A stretch of 64,000 nt of DNA. Origin: Thermogemmatispora aurantia (GTDB lineage Bacteria; Chloroflexota; Ktedonobacteria; Ktedonobacterales; Ktedonobacteraceae). The position numbers and the translations under genes are program-made. Each line of letters opens with the position of its first letter. Position 1 is the first letter of the stretch. This document shows, piece after piece, positions 54,609 to 62,866 of the stretch. The stretch spans positions 1,334,214-1,398,213 of the forward strand of contig NZ_BKZV01000001.1 in assembly GCF_008974285.1 (NCBI RefSeq). The letters are read 5' to 3'. A model generated the notes under the pieces. The model searched no databases. It had not been told where the DNA came from and was given only the letters and a program-made list of their open reading frames with translations.

Positions 54609-55819
54609 TGAGGAAACAACATAGCATGGCTGCTGTATTAGCTAGATGGTATCGAGGCTGCTCCCTGAGACAGCGGCAAGGCGGCGGGGGCCGCTGTAGG
54701 CGGCCCCTGTGGGGGAACATTGGACCAATGGCGCCGCTCATTGTACTATTCGTGCTCCTTCCAGCGGGCATGCTGGCTTGTAGCCTGCCAGGCAGCGGCC
54801 AGGGTTCGGCGCTGTCGACCCCCACGGCAGTCACAGAGGACAACGGTTTTGGAAGCGCCGCTAACCATGTGCATTCCTTGCTTGCCCTCCCTCCTCATGT
54901 CCTACTCCTGGCCACGCATTATGGCCTTTTCCGCTCGGGGGATGGTGGCCAGCATTGGCAGGAGGTCGCCGGCGGTCAAGGGCAACTCATGGAAGACCTT
55001 ATGACCTACTCGCTCACAGTTAGCCCGCTTGATTCTCAGCGCCTCTACGTGCTGACCTACCCCAGCGTGAGCAACGCCCGTGGCATACCGGGCCTCTATA
55101 TGAGCAAGGACCAGGGAAGGACCTGGCAGCTGATGGCAAGCAGCGCCAGTTTGACGCGAACCACTATTTTCCTGGCCGTCGCTGGCAACGATAGTCCCAA
55201 CGAGGTCTATATCTATCTCTCGGAGCGTCAGGAGTACGGCTTGCTTGTCAGCCACGATGGAGGAAGCCATTTCCGCGAGACCGGGAAGCTGCCCTTCTCA
55301 GTGATCAGCGGCCTGCTACCGCTACCGGGAGCACCAGGCCATCTGCTGGTCTATAGCAGCGCCGGAATGGCGCTGAGTAGTGATGGTGGCCTCCACTGGC
55401 AGCTGATTGCTGGCATTCATGGCGGCATCTTCGATGCCACCACAGCCGGTCCCAACCAGCCAATCTACGCCAGTGGCGACGCCGGCATGTACATCTCACA
55501 CGACGGTGGCCGCACCTTCGTGCCCAGCACGCGCAGCACGAGCGCACGCTCCTTTTTTCTCTTGACTTCCCTGGCCGCTGCACCTAGCAACCCACACATT
55601 CTCTACGGCAAAACGGCTACCAGCATCTACCGCAGCACTGACGGTGGCCAGAGCTGGGTCAGCCTGCCCATGATCAGTGGCAACTTGAGCGAGCTGGCGG
55701 TCGATCCTCTCAACCCTTTCCAGCTCTATCTGTCGCTCTCTTACCCAACAGAGGTCTATGTGCTCAGCGGTCAAGGAAACGGAGCGCACTGGCAGTCACT
55801 GACCCCAGCCAGCACATGA
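54608..55819 (+). CDS. Exported BNR/sortilin-type beta-propeller lipoprotein
   Basis: 403 residues. The GTG start overlaps the CopC-CopD stop by 1 base (TAGTG), which suggests translational coupling; ATG 54626 is the alternative. A signal with AGMLAC (possible lipobox) is followed by repeated Asp-box/BNR motifs: RSGDGGQHWQEV, MSKDQGRTWQLM, VSHDGGSHFRET, LSSDGGLHWQLI, ISHDGGRTFVPS and RSTDGGQSWVSL. These form a 6-7-bladed propeller of the Ycf48/VPS10 type. Role in a copper operon unknown; perhaps scaffolding oxidase assembly. Confidence 0.82.
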   Translation: MRKQHSMAAVLARWYRGCSLRQRQGGGGRCRRPLWGNIGPMAPLIVLFVLLPAGMLACSLPGSGQGSALSTPTAVTEDNGFGSAANHVHSLLALPPHVLLLATHYGLFRSGDGGQHWQEVAGGQGQLMEDLMTYSLTVSPLDSQRLYVLTYPSVSNARGIPGLYMSKDQGRTWQLMASSASLTRTTIFLAVAGNDSPNEVYIYLSERQEYGLLVSHDGGSHFRETGKLPFSVISGLLPLPGAPGHLLVYSSAGMALSSDGGLHWQLIAGIHGGIFDATTAGPNQPIYASGDAGMYISHDGGRTFVPSTRSTSARSFFLLTSLAAAPSNPHILYGKTATSIYRSTDGGQSWVSLPMISGNLSELAVDPLNPFQLYLSLSYPTEVYVLSGQGNGAHWQSLTPAST

Positions 55820-55915
55820 TGAGCCTGACAACCAATGAGCAAGAAATGGCTCAACTTCCACCGGCCATCGCTGCTATATCAAGCCAAAGCAAACAAGCAA
55901 GCAAGGATAGGCATT

Positions 55916-57127
55916 ATGCGGATGTCATTTGTCGGACGAGGCCTGGCTTTCTGGACGCCTCTGTTGTTGTCGCTGCTGACGGCCCTGAGTCTCCTTGCTC
56001 TTCCAGGCTTGGGTGATCCGCTGCCAGCCCGAGCTGACGGGGGAGCACCCAACCTGGCCTATGTAGTAGGCGGAGGCGACGGCATCGGCGTGATCGATAT
56101 TGTCAAGCAACAGGTCCAGCCCTCCATTCGACTGGCAGGCGATCCCCACATGGCCTACCTCAGCCTGGACGGACGCTTTCTCTATGTGGCCCAGCCCACC
56201 CTCGGTACCGTTAGTATGGTTGCGGCTCGCACGGGACAGGTGCTTTGTTCAGCTCACGTACCCGGTGCTCCCTCCTTTGTAGCTTTTGATCCTGGAGCCA
56301 ATTTACTCTATGCCGCTGGCCCCGAAGCCCCCCTCATCAGCGTGCTCGACCCCACAAACTGTGCGCTGCAGAGAACGATACGCGCGGCGAGCAACGTCGC
56401 TGGCCTGGCTGTAGCCGTGGTCGGAAGCGGTATCTCGGGAGGCAAAGGCAACCAGCTCTGGGTCTCAGAGAGCCAGGCCCTGGCAGTCTATAATTCCTCT
56501 GGCCAGCGTCTGGCCACTGTCCCTGTTCCCCAGGGACCGCTCTCGATCACCATTCCTCTTGGCTCCATCGCCTACGTCAGCACGCGCCAGCATAGCATCA
56601 TTGCGGTCAACCTGGGAACGCGCGAAATCTATCCAACGCTCTTTCGCGGTGGAGACTTCGGCTCCATGGATTACGACGCCATCACAGGCGATATCTACGT
56701 GCCAGACAAGGCGAGCCGGCAGCTCTATGTGTTGGCCCCTATCGTCCCCGGTAGCCCCCCGCCGGCGGAGCCAGACCACAGTTTCACTCTTAGCGCCGCC
56801 CCCCAGGCGGTGGCCATTACCAGCGATGGCGAGTTTGGCTTTGCAGCCCTGGCCAACGGGGATGTAGCCATGCTCGATGTGCCAGCGCGTCAGATCATCA
56901 AGGTTTTCCATGTAGGTGGCTCACCACATTTCATCATCACCGGCCTCTATCCTCCCGCTCTGGGGACAACTTCCGCGACAACAGCATCAAGCGACCGTTT
57001 CATCACCGTAGCTCTCTACACCCTGATTGGTCTGGTAATCATTGTACCCGTACTCTTCTTCTGGCTGCGTCAGCGCCTGGGACGGCGCCAACCGCCAAAG
57101 GCTGAGTCCCAACATAGCAAAGGCTGA
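55916..57127 (+). CDS. Secreted YVTN-type beta-propeller with C-terminal membrane anchor
   Basis: 403 residues from ATG 55916 (AAGGAT upstream); the in-frame ATG 55835 has no ribosome site and would precede the signal. Signal peptide, then repeated blades such as PNLAYVVGGGDGIGVIDI, RFLYVAQPTLGTVSMV, NLLYAAGPEAPLISVLD and EFGFAALANGDVAMLDV (YVTN family). A C-terminal helix (about 365-387) with a basic end anchors it to the membrane. Third gene of the CopC-CopD operon; a partner of the membrane copper system is plausible but not shown. Confidence 0.78.
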   Translation: MRMSFVGRGLAFWTPLLLSLLTALSLLALPGLGDPLPARADGGAPNLAYVVGGGDGIGVIDIVKQQVQPSIRLAGDPHMAYLSLDGRFLYVAQPTLGTVSMVAARTGQVLCSAHVPGAPSFVAFDPGANLLYAAGPEAPLISVLDPTNCALQRTIRAASNVAGLAVAVVGSGISGGKGNQLWVSESQALAVYNSSGQRLATVPVPQGPLSITIPLGSIAYVSTRQHSIIAVNLGTREIYPTLFRGGDFGSMDYDAITGDIYVPDKASRQLYVLAPIVPGSPPPAEPDHSFTLSAAPQAVAITSDGEFGFAALANGDVAMLDVPARQIIKVFHVGGSPHFIITGLYPPALGTTSATTASSDRFITVALYTLIGLVIIVPVLFFWLRQRLGRRQPPKAESQHSKG

Positions 57128-57146
57128 GACAAGAGATGGAAAGCAG

Positions 57147-57186
57147 GGGCCGTCCTCTCCTCTCCTGGTGGGAGGAGAGACGGCCC
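57147..57186. terminator. Hairpin between the copper operon and the ABC exporter
   Basis: GGGCCGT-C-CTCTCCT pairs with AGGAGAG-ACGGCCC (one-base bulge) between convergent genes. There is no long T tract on either strand. Confidence 0.65.
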
Positions 57187-57244
57187 GCCCGCTTGAGCAG
57201 GAACTCTCCTGCCTGACTTGCCGTTCGTCAGCGACCCCTTGTCC

Positions 57245-59014
57245 TTAATCTCGAACCACGGCCTCCAGGATCTCCGGTCCCCGGCGCAGCAGAGCCGGCG
57301 CGGCGACAAAGCGCGTGAGAAGAAGGTAAAATGCGAGACCATAGGCCAGAGAGACAGGAACACTGACAATCCAGAGCCAGGTCATGTTCAACCACATTGG
57401 CAGGATCATGGCCAGAATGACTGGCGCCAGCGAGACCAGCGAGATAGCCAGGATCAGGAGCTGGAACAAGCCTCGCGTACAACCAGCGCCGCTGTAGCTG
57501 GCGGAGCCAGCAAGGAGCATGCCACGCCTCTGGATCACAGGCTGAGGGAAGAAGACAGAGGTAAGGTTTCCCCAACCCAGTACAATACCTATGCTCGCCA
57601 GCCCGGCAACCAGGAACGGCAGCACGAGGTGCCAGAGACCCAGAAAGAGACTTTCAAACGCGAGCATGGCCAGCAAAAGCACCAGGCCAGGCACAAGCAC
57701 CGCCAGATTCTTGCCAAAGAAGAGGCGCTCGGGCTTGATCGGATAGAGGAACAGGACCGTCAGCGGCTTGCGCTCCAGCCCCAGGGCGTTGATCGAGAGC
57801 ATGGAGAGGTAGAGGAAGACAATGAAGGGGGGATAGAAGAGAAAGAACCAGCTATCTTCTGTTACGCGCCCTGCGTTCCTGCCAAGGAAGGGGGCCACCA
57901 AAGCCACACAGGCCACGACCAGGGGCATGATCAATTGTCCGAGCAGTTGAGGATCACGCCGAAAGTAGCGCAGATCCTTGGCAGCAATGGCCAGCGTCTG
58001 AGAAGAGAGGAAACGGGCGAACCAGGAGGTCCTGACCTGGCCCTGGGTAAGGACTGGAGTAGCAGCCACTTCGGCAGCAGATGCAGCAGACGGCATCGTG
58101 CCAGAGACAACGGGCCCCGCTCGCTGCGACACGCGTCCGGCCTGGCTCCGTCCCCCGACTTCCGGCTGCGTGACCACCCGCTCTAGCACCCGCAACCAGA
58201 GGTAGAGCAAGATCAGTGTCAGTAGCAGCGCCAGCAGCAGCCAGCCCAGACTGGCCAACCAGTTGCCATTTAGGCCGGCCTCGATCGCCTGCGCAATCCA
58301 GCCGGGTGGGAGCCAGGCAAGATAGTGGGAATACTGACGCTGCATCAATCCTTTGGTGAAGTTCTCGAGAAAAACGCCGCGCAGCAAAAGCTGCTGTGCA
58401 ATGTAAAAGAGAGTGAATCCAAGGATAATCACTATATAGCTCAGATCACGGAATCGCCGGTTCTGCAGGAGACCTGAGAGGAGAGCCATCACCAGCTGAC
58501 TGCAGCTCACGACAAATCCTAAAAAGATGAGCGTGGCTACGATATTTAAAAGCAGCAATCCAGGAGAGAGTGTGAAGCCCAGGATAATTGTGATCAGCCA
58601 CAGCATCAACCCAAAGCTCAACAAATCGATTAATTGAGCAATGAGGAGGCCAACCATCATTTCCCCACGCGTTAGGGGGAATTGGAGCAGCTTTGAGATG
58701 TCCAGGCCCTCATTCTGACCATACTGGAAAACCGGCAAGATAATCCAGAGTAATGTGATAGCAGTTAAAACTACATAGAGCAGCTCTACATTCCCTGGAG
58801 GAGCTATCATACGATAGGCTATAGTCAGAGCAAAGGCCGTGCTGCCACAACAGGCAACCAGGAAAAGGGCGCCAACAGCAAATGAAACGATATTTTGCGG
58901 ACTACGCGTCAAGCCGCGCACAAAGAGACGCCAACGCAGCCAGAGTAGCCAGCGGAGCTTGTGAGGATCGAGCCTGAAGCTACTAAGGTCACCAGACGGG
59001 AAACTCGATGGCAT
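57245..59014 (-). CDS. ABC-2-type exporter permease
   Basis: 589 residues from ATG 59014 (AGAGGAG upstream). About twelve hydrophobic segments in two sets, separated by a cytoplasmic Ser/Ala-rich loop (about 285-320). LLWLRWRLFVRGLTRSP at the start and FGKNLAVLVPGLVLLLAMLAFESLFLGL are typical of large ABC-2 permeases. Partner of the ATPase 13 bases upstream. Substrate unknown. Confidence 0.86.
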   Translation of the reverse strand: MPSSFPSGDLSSFRLDPHKLRWLLWLRWRLFVRGLTRSPQNIVSFAVGALFLVACCGSTAFALTIAYRMIAPPGNVELLYVVLTAITLLWIILPVFQYGQNEGLDISKLLQFPLTRGEMMVGLLIAQLIDLLSFGLMLWLITIILGFTLSPGLLLLNIVATLIFLGFVVSCSQLVMALLSGLLQNRRFRDLSYIVIILGFTLFYIAQQLLLRGVFLENFTKGLMQRQYSHYLAWLPPGWIAQAIEAGLNGNWLASLGWLLLALLLTLILLYLWLRVLERVVTQPEVGGRSQAGRVSQRAGPVVSGTMPSAASAAEVAATPVLTQGQVRTSWFARFLSSQTLAIAAKDLRYFRRDPQLLGQLIMPLVVACVALVAPFLGRNAGRVTEDSWFFLFYPPFIVFLYLSMLSINALGLERKPLTVLFLYPIKPERLFFGKNLAVLVPGLVLLLAMLAFESLFLGLWHLVLPFLVAGLASIGIVLGWGNLTSVFFPQPVIQRRGMLLAGSASYSGAGCTRGLFQLLILAISLVSLAPVILAMILPMWLNMTWLWIVSVPVSLAYGLAFYLLLTRFVAAPALLRRGPEILEAVVRD

Positions 59015-59027
59015 ACAGATCTCCTCT

Positions 59028-59873
59028 TTATTCAAGCCAGCTCAAGTTGTGTTCCTCGTTGCGCACCCCGATCACATTCAAGAAAATGTCTTCCAGAGTG
59101 GCATCGCGCGGCATATCGCCGGTGCCGCTAGCCCGCGCTCGCAGCTCCTGAAGGGTCCCTTCTGCTACAAGCACCCCCTGGTTGATAATCCCCACACGCG
59201 AGCAGAGACGCTCGACCAGCTCCATAATATGGGAGGAGAAGAAGATCGTTGTCCCGCGCCTTGTCAGGTCTTGCAGAATATCGCGAATCACTCGCGAGCT
59301 TACTGGATCGATTCCCTCAAATGGCTCGTCCAGGAAAAGCACCTGAGGATTATGGATCAGGGCCGCCGCCAGGGCAATTTTCTTGCGCATCCCTACCGAA
59401 TAGTCAATGATGAGCTTATCGGCGTCCTCCTCCAGCGCCAGTAAGCGCAGCAGCTCGGACGAGCGCCGTTCGATCTCCCCTTTCGGTAACTCATACATAT
59501 GGCCGGTGAAGGTCAAGAACTCACGTCCGGTTAAGCGCTCGTAGAGATTGAGCTGCTCTGGTAGCACGCCCATCAGGCGACGGGCTTGCAGCGGCTCTCG
59601 CCAGACATCAACGCCAGCCACCCAGACCCGGCCCGTCGTCGGACGCAGCAAACCAACCATCATTTTGATGGTAGTGGATTTACCGGCCCCATTGGGACCC
59701 AAAAACCCGAAGAATTCGCCACGCTTCACCACCAGGTTGAGGTGATTGACCGCTACCTTCTGGCCAAAGACACGCACCAGATCACGAGTGACAATTGCTG
59801 CTTCCCGTTGCCATTCCTCCACCTCTTGCCTAAATGGATTGGCTACGGCAAACTGCCGAGGATCGGAATGCAT
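59028..59873 (-). CDS. ABC transporter ATP-binding protein
   Basis: 281 residues from ATG 59873 (GGGAGG upstream). Walker A GPNGAGKST, Q-loop VLPEQLNLYERLTG, signature YSVGMRKKIALAAALI, Walker B VLFLDEPFEGIDP and H-loop SSHI are complete. It belongs to the ABC-2 ATPase class (CcmA/DrrA-like). It energises the permease encoded 13 bases downstream. Drug, antibiotic or lipid export is possible; the substrate is not determinable. Confidence 0.93.
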   Translation of the reverse strand: MHSDPRQFAVANPFRQEVEEWQREAAIVTRDLVRVFGQKVAVNHLNLVVKRGEFFGFLGPNGAGKSTTIKMMVGLLRPTTGRVWVAGVDVWREPLQARRLMGVLPEQLNLYERLTGREFLTFTGHMYELPKGEIERRSSELLRLLALEEDADKLIIDYSVGMRKKIALAAALIHNPQVLFLDEPFEGIDPVSSRVIRDILQDLTRRGTTIFFSSHIMELVERLCSRVGIINQGVLVAEGTLQELRARASGTGDMPRDATLEDIFLNVIGVRNEEHNLSWLE

Positions 59874-60283
59874 CCGTTTACCTCCCACAATTATAACTAA
59901 TTGCTATATTGTATAACACGCAAGGGACCCCTTTGTCAAGGACAGCTACAATTGGCCGATGAACCGAGCTATTTGCTATAGAAAAACGCAGGTAGAGCAG
60001 CCACATCCAAAGCGATAGAGGAAGCATGGAGGAAAGAAGAGCGCAGAGATATAAAGGCAGGCTTGCTGCAGATCAGTCTTGAGTAAGACCGGGCAGAGAG
60101 GCTGACAGCCTGCGGTGTGGGGGAAGACCTCGGCGAGAGGGTAGTAGTTGGCAGCAAGGAGGGGGTCTGAGTTACAGGCGATCGGCGAGCAACAGAGCAG
60201 ATCGCTCAGCGCCTCAGCGACGGCGGGCGTTCAGACGAGCAAGGTTGGCAGAGCAAAAGGTGGCATGGAAGCCACCGCCCTGC
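59874..60283. other. Intergenic region upstream of the ABC exporter
   Basis: 410 bases with the exporter's promoter (59910-59939) and an overlapping AT-rich, partly symmetrical stretch (TTATAA ... TTATAC type, about 59891-59916) that could be an operator. Nothing else is seen. Confidence 0.4.
59910..59939 (-). promoter_or_regulatory. ABC exporter promoter
   Basis: A perfect -35 TTGACA (59934-59939), 18-base spacer and TATACA (59910-59915) on the minus strand. A second TATAAT (59890-59895) almost touches the GGGAGG ribosome site. Confidence 0.6.
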
Positions 60284-60679
60284 TCAGGTCATCCACTCCT
60301 CGGGGGTCTTGATCCGCACACCCCCGTCACTGCGCATCTTCATCAATCGGGCATCTTGCTCCATGCGAGCGCGCAGCTGGGCCATAGATACCCGGTGCCA
60401 ATAGGCTGCAGGGAAAAGGCCGATTCCCAGGGCCAGCGCTGCAGCGATCTCCGCACGATTGAAGCTCAGGCCAGGCGGCAGATGAAAGGGGATAGAGGTC
60501 AGCACGCCCAGGTGGAAGAGGAGCACTACGCAGAAGACCGCCAGCTCAATCAAACCAGCGCCGATATAGGATAGCACCTCTGTCTTCTTGCGCTTCCTAA
60601 AGACAATCACAAGCCCAAGATTGAGTAGGAACAGAAACGCCGTGATAATCAGTGTCAGCCAGACAAAGATCGCTCTCAA
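60284..60679 (-). CDS. Small polytopic membrane protein
   Basis: 131 residues if started at TTG 60679, which has GGAGG 7 bases upstream; TTG 60715 is the alternative. About four hydrophobic segments (residues 3-26, 36-55, 60-75 and 85-100), then a basic/acidic tail ending in KTPEEWMT. No family recognised. It lies 87 bases after the LamG-like gene and may share its transcript. Confidence 0.55.
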   Translation of the reverse strand: MRAIFVWLTLIITAFLFLLNLGLVIVFRKRKKTEVLSYIGAGLIELAVFCVVLLFHLGVLTSIPFHLPPGLSFNRAEIAAALALGIGLFPAAYWHRVSMAQLRARMEQDARLMKMRSDGGVRIKTPEEWMT

Positions 60680-60766
60680 AATACTGCCTCCAGCCACAGG
60701 CCCACAAGTGGGCAAATTTCGATGAGGAAAAACGACTACCGTTCCCCGTTACTGAAAACGATCAGC

Positions 60767-62485
60767 TCAAGGAGTTGTCACGAGCAAGTTGGAGAAAGCC
60801 ACCTCCGTTCCCTTCAGGTTCACAAGCAGCCCCAGAGAGCCAGAAGGAATCGAGCCATCTTGAGCTGTTCCCACCTTTTTGCCGTTCACATAGAAAGTAA
60901 AATTCTTGCCGCTCGCCACGATTTTGATAGTATTGGTGGCCTTTGAGCCATGCCCCTGGTGGTACTCCTTGCCAAAGCTCTTCGACCAGATCTTTGTCCA
61001 GCGACTATCTTCGGGGGCGGAGCTATTAAACTTCCAGAACTGATATTCGCCATCGCTGGTGTTGCGCACCTCGAAGGCGTAAAACTGAGTTGTTACCTTG
61101 CCCCCCTTGGACTGCTGGCTGTAACGAATAATCATGCCAAACTGGTTATTGATCGAGCCATCATCACCTTTAATCTCCTGCATTGTCAGGGTATAGGCCA
61201 GCGAGCTGCTCAGCAATGGCCCAGGAGCGTCGGGCAAGATAGCCACGGCCATATTATTGTCGTCATTGTTAATGATGTGATAGGCCCCATCCTTGAAGAC
61301 AAAGAGGCGTGAGCCGGTGGTGACAACGGGCCAGTTGTGGATATTCTGCTCCAGCGGGTCCTCCATGATAACGGTGGGCGTCGGCGTTCCGTTGACCGCC
61401 GCGGTCCCCGTTGCCACCGCCGCAGTGACAGATCCCATCCTCGCCTGTGGGGCCGGGTTGGCATGCAGACGGGCGAGCATAAGCAAGCCGGACCCGGTGA
61501 GCACTACGAGTAAGACGCAGAACAAGATGAGCAGATTCCGCTTCTCTCTCCAGAGCGACGCTGGCGAGAAACCCCTCTGGGCCGAGTCACCCTGTGCAGG
61601 AGGCGGCTGCATTGGCTCGGTCAAGACAGGCAACATACTGGTCACGTAGCGTCCCGGCTGGCCAGCAACAGGAATCTGCACCAGGCGCAGCGCTCCGGTC
61701 AGCGCAGCCGTATTCTTACTACCTCCAGCCTCGATAAAAGGAGAGGGGCCTAGGGCACCAGTTGTTCTGGGAAGGGTGCTTGTGGCTCCAGGAAGTGGGC
61801 CAGTGAACGGGGCCAGGACGCGTGTGACATTAGGAGAGAAGCCCGTAAGAGAGGTTGGGGCCGGCGTGGGAAAAGGCAGCTGGATCTCGGTCGCATCCGT
61901 ACCAGCCGCCGAGGTCATCTGCGAGACTCCCTGCTGAGCGAGCGGCGCCTGTGAACCCTCGCCAAAGGCGGAAGCATCGGTTATCTGCCGATTCTGGAAG
62001 AGAGCGCTTTGATTCAGGGCCAGCGTTGACGCCTCAGCACTCGCATCCGCCATAGTCCCCGCGCCAGCGGCGGCTGAGGAGAAGGTAGCAGGAGCGAAGG
62101 GAGATGGAGACCCTACATTGGCCGCCGGCATTTGTGTTTGCAACAGTTGCCCTTCGCCAGGGAAAGGCATCTGGTTTACCTGCATCTCACCTGCCGTAGG
62201 GCCAGTCAGTATGTTAGTCTCGGCCTGGAGGCGAGCAGCGCTCAGCAAACCAAGCTTGCGCACCGGACGGGAGCTGAGTGTCCCCGAGCCAGCGGCAGTC
62301 TCCCCTCCCCCAGGCAGAGCGTTACCTGCAGCCGCCTCCTCCCCACGTCCGTGCTGGGGAGCAGCATTCGTGGCGGCATTAGCCGCTGAGGGGTCCGCGG
62401 CATTCTGCGCGCTTTGCAACTGCCAGATAGGATCAAAGAGACTCCGTCGTGGGCGTGATTGATCTGGACTCTGAGATGGATGCAT
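60767..62485 (-). CDS. Membrane-anchored LamG/jelly-roll-like protein, copy 1
   Basis: 572 residues from ATG 62485 (GAGGGAGG upstream). A long Ala/Pro/Gln/Gly-rich disordered tail (1-310) with the juxtamembrane motif VPVAGQPGRYVT-like IPVAGQPGRYVTSMLPVLTEP is followed by one transmembrane helix (about 318-340) and a beta-rich extracellular domain (about 365-572). The domain reads DPLEQNIHNWPVV ... FKDGAYHIIN ... FYVNGKKVGT ... GSLGLLVNLKGTEVAFSNLLV, the pattern of LamG/DUF1080-type concanavalin-like folds. It may bind a glycan. A tandem paralogue follows upstream at 62867. Confidence 0.75.
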   Translation of the reverse strand: MHPSQSPDQSRPRRSLFDPIWQLQSAQNAADPSAANAATNAAPQHGRGEEAAAGNALPGGGETAAGSGTLSSRPVRKLGLLSAARLQAETNILTGPTAGEMQVNQMPFPGEGQLLQTQMPAANVGSPSPFAPATFSSAAAGAGTMADASAEASTLALNQSALFQNRQITDASAFGEGSQAPLAQQGVSQMTSAAGTDATEIQLPFPTPAPTSLTGFSPNVTRVLAPFTGPLPGATSTLPRTTGALGPSPFIEAGGSKNTAALTGALRLVQIPVAGQPGRYVTSMLPVLTEPMQPPPAQGDSAQRGFSPASLWREKRNLLILFCVLLVVLTGSGLLMLARLHANPAPQARMGSVTAAVATGTAAVNGTPTPTVIMEDPLEQNIHNWPVVTTGSRLFVFKDGAYHIINNDDNNMAVAILPDAPGPLLSSSLAYTLTMQEIKGDDGSINNQFGMIIRYSQQSKGGKVTTQFYAFEVRNTSDGEYQFWKFNSSAPEDSRWTKIWSKSFGKEYHQGHGSKATNTIKIVASGKNFTFYVNGKKVGTAQDGSIPSGSLGLLVNLKGTEVAFSNLLVTTP

Positions 62486-62866
62486 CCCCTGCTGTCCTCC
62501 CTCTCGTGACAAAGTGCCTGCTAGCTACACCAACGCCTGGCGCGAGGCGGCTACTAGTTCCAGGGCAAGCCAGCGCCGCCAGCAGATCCAGGATCAGGGC
62601 AGTTTGTAATGAAAGGCAGCGAGCGCCCCCTCGCGTTTTGGCTATTTATCCTGCTACAAGCCGTCCAGGAACGCTGGAAGCAGCGCGGGAGCAAGAAAGG
62701 TCAGAGGAAGAAAGAGCACCACCATCACAATCTACCTACCTGCCACGTCCAGCAGCTCTGCGCCGCCCCACCAACGGCCTCTCCCCCTCTCTGACAAAGC
62801 CTGCTCGCAGGGTGCTCGTTTCCAGGACCATCCCACGCAGTGCTTCAGCGCCCATCGCATTCTCTA
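62486..62866. other. Intergenic region between the two LamG-like genes
   Basis: 381 bases, apparently holding the promoter of copy 1. No clear promoter hexamers, gene or RNA is seen. Confidence 0.3.

Noticed and set aside
57218-58186. 322-codon plus-strand frame
   Set aside because: Antisense to the ABC permease gene, with Gln/His/Arg-rich composition.
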